Source of the DNA: Alcaligenaceae bacterium UBA6179
GTDB taxonomy: Bacteria; Pseudomonadota; Gammaproteobacteria; Burkholderiales; Burkholderiaceae_B
Assembly: GCA_002422175.1 (NCBI GenBank)
Contig: DITR01000182.1
Span: forward strand, 1,497 to 18,167
Reading direction: 5' to 3'
Length of the DNA: 16,671 bases
Part shown: piece by piece, positions 7,243 to 14,288 of the stretch
How the letters are laid out: every line of letters begins with the position of its first letter
Numbering within the stretch: position 1 is the first letter of the stretch
Program-made: the position numbers and the translations under genes
Notes under the pieces: generated by a model
What the model saw: only the letters and a program-made list of their open reading frames with translations
Told to the model about the DNA's origin: nothing
Databases searched by the model: none

Positions 7243-8151
7243 ATGCACGCTTTTTATGCTGATCATTTTGTTTTACCCTTGCCAACCGGGCATCGTTTTC
7301 CGATGGCTAAATATAGTTTGTTACGTGAAGCTGTTGCACAGATGCCGACTGTTGAGCTACTTGAGGCGCCTGCTGCCACCGATCGGCAAATATTATTAGC
7401 CCACGATGTTGCGTATGTTCAAAGTGTCGTCAACGGCACACTCACACCTCAACAACAACGCGAAATTGGTTTTCCCTGGACATTAGCTATGGTTGAGCGT
7501 TCTCGGCGATCTGTTGGCGCTACGATTGCAGCCTGCAAAGCAGCGTTAAATGAGGGAGTCAGTGTTAATTTAGCTGGGGGCACACATCATGCTTATCGTT
7601 TTAAAGGCAGTGGTTTCTGTGTTTTTAATGATGCAGCCATTGCTGCTCGGGTCATGCAAAGACAGCACACCTTTGTATTAAAGGTTGCCATTGTTGATCT
7701 AGATGTTCATCAAGGTAACGGAACGGCATCAGTCTTAGCGCAAGACGACTCTATATTTACCTTTTCAATGCATGGTGAGCATAACTTTCCGTTTCGTAAA
7801 GAGCCCAGTGATTTAGATATCGGCTTACCTGACGGTACAACTGATCTCGCGTATTTGTCAGCCCTTGACCGCGGATTAGACGAGTTAAATAGCCGCTTTA
7901 AACCTGACTTTATTATTTACTTGGCGGGTGCTGATGCACATGAAGGCGATCGACTGGGGCGCTTAAAAATCTCGCAACAAGGCATGATGATGCGTGATGA
8001 AAAGGTATTTGAATTTGCGCGACAACGTCAAATAGGGGTGGCCGTTGCCATGGCGGGCGGGTATGGCCATGATATTAACCAAACCGTTGCTGTGCATGCC
8101 CAGACAGTTGCAATCGCTGCACGCTTTGCGCAAGCTCATCATGTTGAATGA
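7243..8151 (+). CDS. Histone-deacetylase-family (AcuC/AphA-like) zinc amidohydrolase
   Basis: Arginase/deacetylase-fold enzyme of 302 residues that probably removes acyl groups from amines such as acetyl-lysine or acetylpolyamines. It has the opening LPTGHRFPMAKY typical of bacterial class-II-like members; GGTHHAYRFKGSGFCVFND with catalytic His115/His116; VDLDVHQGNGT with zinc ligands Asp154 and His156; GADAHEGDRLG with the third ligand Asp231; and GGYGHD with catalytic Tyr275. All active-site residues are present, so it should be active. I chose ATG 7243 over the adjacent in-frame TTG at 7240; a weak TTGAGA precedes. Its last 11 nt overlap the next gene, suggesting coupled translation with the MpaB-like oxygenase. 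The substrate is unknown. Confidence 0.92.
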   Translation: MHAFYADHFVLPLPTGHRFPMAKYSLLREAVAQMPTVELLEAPAATDRQILLAHDVAYVQSVVNGTLTPQQQREIGFPWTLAMVERSRRSVGATIAACKAALNEGVSVNLAGGTHHAYRFKGSGFCVFNDAAIAARVMQRQHTFVLKVAIVDLDVHQGNGTASVLAQDDSIFTFSMHGEHNFPFRKEPSDLDIGLPDGTTDLAYLSALDRGLDELNSRFKPDFIIYLAGADAHEGDRLGRLKISQQGMMMRDEKVFEFARQRQIGVAVAMAGGYGHDINQTVAVHAQTVAIAARFAQAHHVE

Positions 8152-9022
8152 TTCCGTTCGCACCCTCATTGCACGGCGCATTCGGTTGATGACAGGGTCA
8201 ACAAACCCACCCACACTATTTTTAGAACCTGCCGGTGATGCAGGGCTTTTTGGGCCCACCTCAGTTACTTGGTTGGTTCATGCACATTTTGTTTCAATGC
8301 TAGTGGGTGGGCTGTCATCGTTATTGATTCAGGCTCTGCACCCAGGTGCCTTAGCGGGCGTGTGGGACCATTCGAGTTTTCGTACCAATCTCAAAGCACG
8401 CTTGGGTCGCACAGCGTACTTTATTGCTGCAACTACCTACGGTGGAACTGACATGGCACACCAGGCCATTATTAGGGTCAATCAGGTGCATGAGCATATT
8501 AAAGGCCTACGGCCTGACGGCACACCCTACAGCGCACGTGACCCTCATTTATTAAAGTGGGTGCATTTAGGCGAGACAATCAGTTTTTTAAATGCTTATT
8601 GCACGCATGGTGACAGCCAACTCTCACAATCAGCACGAGATCAGTACTTTTTAGAGATGATGACAGTCAGTGAACGCTTGGGTGCAACACATTTGCCCAA
8701 CTCACAATCAACAGCGCTGGCCATGCTCAAATCGTATGAACCTGAGCTTAAATTTGACCACCGTGCAAAAGAGATTGTGCAATTAATTGACAACTTTCCA
8801 GCTGATTTACAAGATCGTATTTTTGTAAAGTTGATTATTCAAGCGGCTTACCATGCCTTGCCAGACTGGGTATTAGCCATTATGCAGCGCGCACCTGCAC
8901 CATTATGGCAAAAAAAATTAACGCATCGATCTTTGGCATTACTTTCAAGCCCAATTGACTGGGCATTACAAACCGAAGGGGTTGCTGCCCATGCCAGACG
9001 ACGCATGCACAGCAAAAATTAG
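8141..9022 (+). CDS. MpaB/DUF2236-family oxygenase
   Basis: Protein of 293 residues of the oxygenase MpaB / DUF2236 family, whose relatives include latex-clearing protein, a heme b enzyme that cleaves polyisoprene, and fungal MpaB in mycophenolate synthesis. The hallmarks are a hydrophobic helix ending IQALHPGALAGVWDHSSFR (about 63-81), ARLGRTAYF followed by VNQVHEHIKG (113-122), and DPHLLKWVH (134-142). Histidines at 67, 118 and 141 are candidates for heme contact or catalysis. The bacterial single-domain members are largely uncharacterised. An ATG at 8141 fits the homologous start; a longer in-frame reading from 8045 lies inside the deacetylase gene. The ribosome site is weak, in keeping with coupling to the overlapping upstream gene. 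Confidence 0.87.
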   Translation: MLNDSVRTLIARRIRLMTGSTNPPTLFLEPAGDAGLFGPTSVTWLVHAHFVSMLVGGLSSLLIQALHPGALAGVWDHSSFRTNLKARLGRTAYFIAATTYGGTDMAHQAIIRVNQVHEHIKGLRPDGTPYSARDPHLLKWVHLGETISFLNAYCTHGDSQLSQSARDQYFLEMMTVSERLGATHLPNSQSTALAMLKSYEPELKFDHRAKEIVQLIDNFPADLQDRIFVKLIIQAAYHALPDWVLAIMQRAPAPLWQKKLTHRSLALLSSPIDWALQTEGVAAHARRRMHSKN

Positions 9023-9035
9023 GTCAGCCATAACA

Positions 9036-9069
9036 ATGCACTCAATCTAATTTCATAGAATGAGTGCAT
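9036..9069. repeat. Hairpin between convergent genes, possible terminator without T-tract
   Basis: Positions 9036-9049 and 9056-9069 form a 14-bp stem with one A-A mismatch around a 6-nt loop; the outer part ATGCACTCA/TGAGTGCAT is perfect. It lies between the stops of the MpaB-like gene and the TorF-like gene. Neither side carries a strong T-run, so its efficiency as an intrinsic terminator is uncertain. Confidence 0.5.
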
Positions 9070-9089
9070 CACCACCCTAGCAAGTGTCT

Positions 9090-9890
9090 TTAGAAGCCTT
9101 TAGCAACCGAAACCAGCATACCAACCCGACCTGCGTTGTAGCCTTGTGACGAGGCAAACCAATTGTCAGCGGAAGCCCCGACAACCGACACACCAAAAAC
9201 CCAACCACTGATGTCTTTCGTTACGCCCGCTTTGTAATCAAAATAACCACCTATGTTTGAACCATTAATATTGGTTGCATTGTTAAGTGTTTGATAGCCT
9301 GCATGTAAGCCAATTCCCCAACCATCACCTAAGTCGTAACTGGCATTACCATCAAAATACCAGTTGCCTTTAGAGTCAGCGCCACCAAAAAAGTTAGTGG
9401 GTGAGTAATACGCTTTAATTGAATAATTATCGTAGCCCAAACCTAAATAAAGTTCGGTTGTTGAAGGTGAAACTTCGACGGATGCACCGGGGTAGGTATA
9501 TTGAATGACACCTGCATCAAGTGTGATGCCGTTACCCACAGCACCCTTCCAACCGCCGTAAAAATCCATCTCAAGTGACGCGCCGTTAACCCAGTCTACG
9601 TTTGAGTTCCAGTTACCCAAATAAAACCCTGACGAATGAGATAAGTCGATTCCGACTTGGGCAGCAGGCATAAAGTTTGTTTGTGTATAGCCCCTAAAAC
9701 GGTAATCGTTAATCACCGTGACGGTACCGGTTAACGAAAAACCATTACCCAAATCTGTGCCATTACCCGATTCAACAACTTGTGCGCCCGCTTCATTTTC
9801 TTTCACTGCGTCTGCTGCATGTGCGATTTGCATGCCAACAATAAGTAATGGTGCACTTAATAATGATGCAAACAAACGATTTTTTTTCAT
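9090..9890 (-). CDS. TorF-family putative porin (TIGR02001-like)
   Basis: Outer-membrane protein of 266 residues resembling the TorF/TIGR02001 putative porins. The signal peptide is MKKNRLFASLLSAPLLIVGM then QIAHA with cleavage after Ala25. Soon after comes the family-specific segment LTGTVTVINDYRFRGYTQT, then alternating beta strands (GFYLGNWNSNVDW, LEMDFYGGW, YLGLGYDNY), and the chain ends VAKGF with a C-terminal Phe. I chose ATG 9890 over an in-frame TTG at 9902 since GGAAGA precedes the ATG. A near-consensus sigma-54 promoter and an IHF-consensus site lie upstream, which points to nitrogen or another sigma-54 control. From memory, relatives in Betaproteobacteria often sit next to glnK-amtB, which would suit such control; those genes are not seen here. 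Confidence 0.88.
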   Translation of the reverse strand: MKKNRLFASLLSAPLLIVGMQIAHAADAVKENEAGAQVVESGNGTDLGNGFSLTGTVTVINDYRFRGYTQTNFMPAAQVGIDLSHSSGFYLGNWNSNVDWVNGASLEMDFYGGWKGAVGNGITLDAGVIQYTYPGASVEVSPSTTELYLGLGYDNYSIKAYYSPTNFFGGADSKGNWYFDGNASYDLGDGWGIGLHAGYQTLNNATNINGSNIGGYFDYKAGVTKDISGWVFGVSVVGASADNWFASSQGYNAGRVGMLVSVAKGF

Positions 9891-9974
9891 GATGTCTTCC
9901 AAGAGGTTGTTATCAATACAATGGTCAAAACAATGCTATTTATCAGCAGCTGTGTAAAGTAAGCAATATCTACC

Positions 9975-9992
9975 AAGCATTTATCGTGCCAA
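9975..9992 (-). promoter_or_regulatory. Sigma-54 (RpoN) promoter of the TorF-family porin gene
   Basis: The minus strand reads TTGGCACGATAAATGCTT. Against the consensus TTGGCACG-N4-TTGCT it differs only in one T (A in the -13 region), and the GG at -24 and GC at -12 have the required spacing. The predicted start is near 9966, leaving a leader of about 75 nt. Expression would need an enhancer-binding activator such as NtrC. Confidence 0.75.
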
Positions 9993-10008
9993 CGTTTTAC
10001 TAAAAAAA

Positions 10009-10021
10009 TAACCGTTTGATT
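10009..10021 (-). promoter_or_regulatory. IHF-consensus site upstream of the sigma-54 promoter
   Basis: The minus strand reads AATCAAACGGTTA, a perfect match to WATCAANNNNTTR. It lies about 45-55 nt before the predicted transcription start and is flanked by A/T tracts, the normal position for IHF to bend DNA between a sigma-54 promoter and its activator site. Confidence 0.55.
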
Positions 10022-10260
10022 TATTTATCTATTTTTTATTTTATTGAGGCATCATTGAACATTTTTTTAAAGTTTTCGTTCCTTTATTCGACGCCAATCT
10101 TGATCAGATTTGTGCGACGCACCAACATAGTGAACAAGTTGGCAATATGCCCCATTATGTTTTTAATTAAGTGATGGCTTTTGTGCGCAACGACCCTATT
10201 TAGGCTGACAAAGTCGTGCATGACTTTGAGCAACCTATTTTTATGGTGTTTGCAAAAGAG
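10022..10260. other. Gap with no intact gene; degenerate reading frame and two short dyads
   Basis: No intact gene or ribosome site is seen. One plus frame, continuous with the downstream xdhB remnant, is open from 10048 except for TAA at 10171-10173 or nearby and TAG near 10198-10200; its residues (for instance VVHDFEQPIFMVFAKEL) could not be assigned. Two dyads, AATCT-N5-AGATT at 10096-10110 and GTGCGACGCAC at 10112-10122, lie about 130-156 nt before the predicted porin transcript start and could hold an activator site. Confidence 0.5.
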
Positions 10261-10558
10261 TTGAAAAAATTAAATTGGGACCAACACGGCAAACTCATGA
10301 CGCATGCACCGTCCACCTATAAAATACGTTTTTGCAAGACTCCCCTGCCCACTTTTAACTAAACTTTTCACCAACGAAAACTGAGAAGACATTATTTTGC
10401 GCTCTAAAGCCGTCGGTGAAGTACCCGCTTTGGTTACCCTATCAGTCGCCACGGCATGGGCACAGCTTAAACAAACCCAAATGGCTGATCACAACGAATT
10501 CATACTAGGCACAAACAGTGCACAATATGTCCACATAAATCAACTGGAATCCCCATGA
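10261..10558 (+). pseudogene. xdhB: Remnant of xanthine dehydrogenase molybdopterin-binding subunit, C-terminal end
   Basis: Decayed 3' end of the large molybdenum-cofactor subunit of xanthine dehydrogenase, which oxidises hypoxanthine and xanthine to urate. One frame reads NWDQHGKLMTHAPSTYKI and then a degenerate piece ending in TAA at 10360-10362. The frame then shifts, and from 10361 reads KLFTNEN, a TGA at 10382-10384, and EDIILRSKAVGEVPALVTLS. In intact homologues these two stretches follow each other as WDxxGxLxTHAPSTYKIP...FNV..LxxNxNREDTILRSKAVGEPP, so the TGA probably replaces an Arg CGA and a small indel broke the frame. The TGA at 10556-10558 overlaps the ATG of the transporter ATPase gene, suggesting that both were once one operon. 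All N-terminal parts are missing. The identification rests on motif memory. Confidence 0.82.
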
Positions 10559-12105
10559 CTTCCCTGGCTTCATTGCCGAGCCCTTTGCTTGAACTCAAGG
10601 GTATGCGCAAGGTCTATCAAACAGTTGTGGCTAATGATCATATTGATCTGCGCGTATTGCCGGGTGAAATTCATGCTGTGCTGGGTGAAAACGGGGCTGG
10701 TAAATCAACCCTCATGAAAATGATTTACGGCGTCACGCAACCCACTTCAGGCGCGATATTGTGGCAAGGTCATGACACCAACATATCAAGCCCAGCACAG
10801 GCCCGCAAACTGGGTATTGGTATGGTTTTCCAGCATTTTTCGCTGTTTGAAACATTAAGTGTGTTGGAAAATGTGGCTTTAGGGCTTGATAACCCGCCCA
10901 AACTTAAACAATTGGCGCAAGAAATTACTGAAATTTCTAATCGCTATGATCTACCTATTGATCCATTTCGATCTGTTCACACCTTATCTGTGGGCGAAAT
11001 GCAGCGAGTTGAAATCATTCGTTGTTTATTACAAAAACCAAAATTACTGATTATGGACGAGCCCACTTCGGTGCTTGCACCTTCTGCTGTACGTAAACTA
11101 TTTGAAACCTTAAGGCAATTGGCAACTGAAGGCTGTAGCATTTTGTTCATTAGCCACAAGCTTGACGAAATTCAAGCCCTTTGCCACACAGCTACGGTTC
11201 TTCGCAGCGGTAAAGTTGTGGCCAACTGCCTACCTTCTGACGAAACACCTCAGTCAATGGCGCGCATGATGATCGGCAAAGATTTAATAGCGTACAAACA
11301 TCAAGCCAGCGCACCCGGTGAAACGCTACTTCAAATTAAAGGGATGTCTTGTGCATCTAAAGAACCCTTTGGTATTCATCTGAACAATATAAATCTTGCA
11401 GTACGAGCAGGTGAAATTTTAGGTATAGCCGGCATTTCAGGAAATGGGCAAAAAGAATTGCTTTATGCCATTTCGGGTGAAGAACCTATAAACCAAACCG
11501 AGAGCATTCAAATTTGTGGCGTCGATGTTGGCAAAATGAACCCCAGAGACAGGCGCCGTTTGGGTTTGAGTTTTGTACCGGAAGAACGTTTAGGACGTGG
11601 TGCAGTGCCACAGATGTCACTCGAAGACAATGCTTTAATGACGATGATAGAACCATCAGTCGTTCAATATGGCCTCATTCAGTATGACAAAGTGAGGGCT
11701 TACGCATCAGCTTGCATTAAAAAGTTTGACGTCAAATGCCATAGCTCACAATCAGAGGCTCAATCATTATCGGGTGGCAACTTACAAAAATTTATTGTTG
11801 GCCGTGAAATCATGCAAAACCCCAAGGTCATTGTTTTGGCACAACCCACTTGGGGTGTTGATATCGGTGCGGCATTATTTATTAGACAAACTTTACTAGA
11901 GCTGAGAGATAAGGGCGTTGCTATTTTGGTTGTTTCAGAAGAAATCGACGAGCTATTTGAAATTTCAGATCGTATTGTTGTGATGGCTGATGGCAAACTT
12001 TCACCTGCCAAGCTTACCCGAGACACCAACGTTGAAGAAATAGGTGTTTGGATGAGTGGGTTATGGCCAAAAACAGACAACACAACTGCTTTGGCAGATG
12101 CATAA
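10555..12105 (+). CDS. Nucleoside/purine ABC transporter ATP-binding protein (NupO/YufO type)
   Basis: Energising subunit of a BMP-type nucleoside or purine-base ABC importer, with 516 residues and two fused nucleotide-binding domains. The first is canonical: Walker A GENGAGKST (44-52), Q-loop Gln93, signature LSVGEMQ (144-150), Walker B LLIMDEP (164-170) and His201. The second is degenerate, as is normal in this family: AGISGNGQKEL (292-302) in place of Walker A, signature LSGGNLQ (405-411), and VIVLAQP (425-431) with Gln430 where the catalytic Glu would be. The usual PEER segment (VPEERLGRGA, 341-350) is present. Its ATG overlaps the stop of the xdhB remnant. The ribosome site (CTGGAA) is weak. 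Two permeases and a binding protein follow. Confidence 0.95.
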   Translation: MTSLASLPSPLLELKGMRKVYQTVVANDHIDLRVLPGEIHAVLGENGAGKSTLMKMIYGVTQPTSGAILWQGHDTNISSPAQARKLGIGMVFQHFSLFETLSVLENVALGLDNPPKLKQLAQEITEISNRYDLPIDPFRSVHTLSVGEMQRVEIIRCLLQKPKLLIMDEPTSVLAPSAVRKLFETLRQLATEGCSILFISHKLDEIQALCHTATVLRSGKVVANCLPSDETPQSMARMMIGKDLIAYKHQASAPGETLLQIKGMSCASKEPFGIHLNNINLAVRAGEILGIAGISGNGQKELLYAISGEEPINQTESIQICGVDVGKMNPRDRRRLGLSFVPEERLGRGAVPQMSLEDNALMTMIEPSVVQYGLIQYDKVRAYASACIKKFDVKCHSSQSEAQSLSGGNLQKFIVGREIMQNPKVIVLAQPTWGVDIGAALFIRQTLLELRDKGVAILVVSEEIDELFEISDRIVVMADGKLSPAKLTRDTNVEEIGVWMSGLWPKTDNTTALADA

Positions 12106-12128
12106 AGCGCTCATTTTGGAACTTGCAT

Positions 12129-13205
12129 ATGCTGCTTAAATTTGAAAAACGCCCTGAAGCATCTGAGCTCATGCGTTACATTTCACCGCTACTATCAATC
12201 GTCATGACGTTAGCATGTGGTTTTATTTTATTTGGTTTGCTGGGTAAAGACCCCATTCAAGCATTTGAAATTTTTTTTATTAACCCTCTAAAAACCAGCT
12301 ACGGTATTTCAGAGCTATTTCTCAAGGCCACGCCTTTAATTTTAATTGCGACGGGGCTAAGCATTGGTTTTCGTGCCAACGTTTGGAACATCGGTGCCGA
12401 AGGTCAATTTATATTAGGCGCGATCGCAGCCACCGGGGTAGCCATTCACTTTGACTATCACCCCAAAATATTGTTGCTCACTGAAATGGCGATTGCGGGC
12501 ATGCTTGGGGGTATGTTGTGGGCAGGTATCACCGCTTACTTACGTACTCGTTTCAATACCAATGAAATTCTTGTTTCGCTCATGCTAGTTTATGTTGCCC
12601 AGTATTTGGCCGAATGGTTTGTGCACGGCCCCTGGAAAGACCCTGACGGCTTTGGTTTTCCTCAAACGGTTCTATTTTCAGAAACGGCCTTACTACCCAC
12701 TTTGTTTGACGGGTTACGCGTCAATTTGAGTTTACTTTTCACTTTGTTTTTTTTAGTTGTGGCTTACTTTTTTATTTTTAAGAGCTTTACCGGTTTTAAA
12801 ATGCTGGTCTCAGGCTATGCAAAAGCGGCAGCCCGCTATGCTGGCTTTTCAATTAACAGTTCTATATGGTTAGGTTTATTAGTTGGCGGTGCGCTGGCCG
12901 GTATAGCGGGCATGACAGACGTATCAGGGCCAGCGGGTCAATTAACAGCCCACATTTCAAATGGCTATGGGTTTGCAGCAATTATTGTGGCTTACGTCGG
13001 TAGATTGCACCCTGTCGGTATCTTTTTCTCGGGCTTACTTATGGCGCTACTGTACTTGGGTGGCGAGCAAGCCCAACATTATTTAAATTTACCCTCTTCA
13101 ATTGGGCGAGTCTTTCAAGGCATGCTGCTATTCTTTTTGCTCGGTTTAGATATATTGGTGCAATATCGTCTTCGCTATATCGGTCTAACAAAAAAAGAAG
13201 CCTAA
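12129..13205 (+). CDS. Nucleoside/purine ABC transporter permease 1 (NupP/YufP type)
   Basis: Inner-membrane permease of the BMP-type importer, 358 residues with roughly ten hydrophobic helices. The family motif NIGAEGQFILGAIAATG (87-103) is present, as is the conserved EILVSLMLVYVAQYLAEWF stretch and SGPAGQLTAHISNGYGFAAI. The chosen ATG at 12129 is preceded by TTTTGGAA at a fair distance and gives a usual N-terminus; an in-frame reading from 12048 would overlap the ATPase gene by 58 nt with a non-homologous, cysteine-rich lead. It starts 23 nt after the ATPase stop, and the second permease follows after 4 nt, so all three are one operon. Confidence 0.94.
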   Translation: MLLKFEKRPEASELMRYISPLLSIVMTLACGFILFGLLGKDPIQAFEIFFINPLKTSYGISELFLKATPLILIATGLSIGFRANVWNIGAEGQFILGAIAATGVAIHFDYHPKILLLTEMAIAGMLGGMLWAGITAYLRTRFNTNEILVSLMLVYVAQYLAEWFVHGPWKDPDGFGFPQTVLFSETALLPTLFDGLRVNLSLLFTLFFLVVAYFFIFKSFTGFKMLVSGYAKAAARYAGFSINSSIWLGLLVGGALAGIAGMTDVSGPAGQLTAHISNGYGFAAIIVAYVGRLHPVGIFFSGLLMALLYLGGEQAQHYLNLPSSIGRVFQGMLLFFLLGLDILVQYRLRYIGLTKKEA

Positions 13206-13209
13206 AGTA

Positions 13210-14142
13210 ATGGACCCACATATTTTCACATCAATTTTATACGCCACCATTATTGCCGGTACCCCCCTCATTATTGTTGCGCTGGGTCAGCTCATTGCAG
13301 AAAAGGCTGGCGTATTGAATTTAGGGGCCGAAGGCATGATGGCCATGGGTGCTGTTGCCGGTTTTGCGGTCACGTTTCATACTGGCAACCCATGGTTAGG
13401 GTCTGTTGCTGCTATGTTTGCAGGTGCAACATTATCTTTAATTTTTGCTTTTTTAAGCATTACCTTGTTGGCAAATCAAGTTGCAACAGGTTTAGCTTTA
13501 GCCATATTTGGGGTGGGGCTATCAGCTTTTATCGGAAAACCCTACGAGTCGGAAACGCTAACCGCCGTACCAACCCTGCCAATACCTTATATTTCAGACA
13601 TTCCCATTTTAGGCGAGGCGCTTTATAACCAGCAATTCATTGTGTATGTCTCATGGGCGTTATTTTGGGGCGTTTTATGGTTTTTATACAAATCACGCCA
13701 AGGGCTAATTTTAAGAGCAATCGGTGAATCGCCCGCTGTGGCACATGCTATTGGCTATCCGGTTTTAAAGTATCGCTACTTTGCGGTCTTATTTGGAGGC
13801 GCCATGGCAGGTTTAGGCGGTGCATTCATGTCAATCTTTCACACCCCCTTGTGGTCAGAAGGAATGATTGCTGGTAAAGGCTGGATAGCGATAGCACTGG
13901 TTGTTTTCGCGACCTGGCGCCCTTTCAGAGTGATGGTAGGAGCGTATTTATTTGGCGGCGTCATGATTGTGCAACTGTTTCTTCAAGGTTCTGGCCTCAA
14001 AATTGACTTACCCTCGCAATTGCTTTCAGCACTACCTTATTTAGCGACCATAATCGTGCTGGTTATGATCTCTAGAAACCCATTATCTATTCGGTTGAAC
14101 TCACCCGCATCGTTAGGTAAGCCGTATCGCCCTGACGCATAA
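13210..14142 (+). CDS. Nucleoside/purine ABC transporter permease 2 (NupQ/YufQ type)
   Basis: Second inner-membrane permease of the same importer, 310 residues. It carries the paired family motif EKAGVLNLGAEGMMAMGAVA (31-50) and the later GLGGAFMSIFHTPLWSEGM and GKGWIAIALVVFATWRPF segments, typical of this subunit. It starts 4 nt after the stop of permease 1, with AAAGAAG inside the end of that gene as a possible ribosome site. A 146-nt AT-rich gap separates it from the binding-protein gene; I see no terminator in that gap, so readthrough into the binding-protein gene is likely. Confidence 0.94.
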   Translation: MDPHIFTSILYATIIAGTPLIIVALGQLIAEKAGVLNLGAEGMMAMGAVAGFAVTFHTGNPWLGSVAAMFAGATLSLIFAFLSITLLANQVATGLALAIFGVGLSAFIGKPYESETLTAVPTLPIPYISDIPILGEALYNQQFIVYVSWALFWGVLWFLYKSRQGLILRAIGESPAVAHAIGYPVLKYRYFAVLFGGAMAGLGGAFMSIFHTPLWSEGMIAGKGWIAIALVVFATWRPFRVMVGAYLFGGVMIVQLFLQGSGLKIDLPSQLLSALPYLATIIVLVMISRNPLSIRLNSPASLGKPYRPDA

Positions 14143-14288
14143 TGTTGTTTTGATCAGTCTTTTTTTACTTATGTAGCATTGTTAAGTTTTTTTATTATGA
14201 CAGCCGTATATTTTTAAAAAATTTAACGAGTCTTTTGTCGTCTCGCCTCAGCAGTCAAATCATCAACCTATTTCATGGATTCATTCGT
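14143..14288 (+). other. AT-rich leader between permease 2 and the binding-protein gene
   Basis: The gap holds several T-tracts but no convincing hairpin and no promoter that I would defend; a TATATT near 14208 lacks a properly spaced -35. An in-frame TTG at 14235 extends the binding-protein reading frame but lacks a ribosome site and would spoil the signal peptide, so I do not treat it as the start. Confidence 0.4.

Noticed and set aside
8045..8140. N-terminal extension of the MpaB-like gene from ATG 8045
   Set aside because: It lies inside the well-supported deacetylase gene in another frame, its residues do not resemble the family, and ATG 8141 gives the expected start.
10112..10122. NtrC-binding site
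   Set aside because: GTGCGACGCAC has its half-sites in the wrong order and spacing for TGCACC-N5-GGTGCA; kept only as a generic dyad.
10270..10452. Minus-strand 60-codon frame over the xdhB relic
   Set aside because: The plus-strand frames show clear XdhB motifs here, and the minus frame has no ribosome site or similarity.
12048..12128. Longer start of permease 1 at ATG 12048
   Set aside because: It overlaps the end of the ATPase gene and adds a polar, non-homologous lead; ATG 12129 gives a usual permease N-terminus.
14235..14288. TTG start of the binding protein at 14235
   Set aside because: It has no ribosome site and would place 18 residues before a normal signal peptide.
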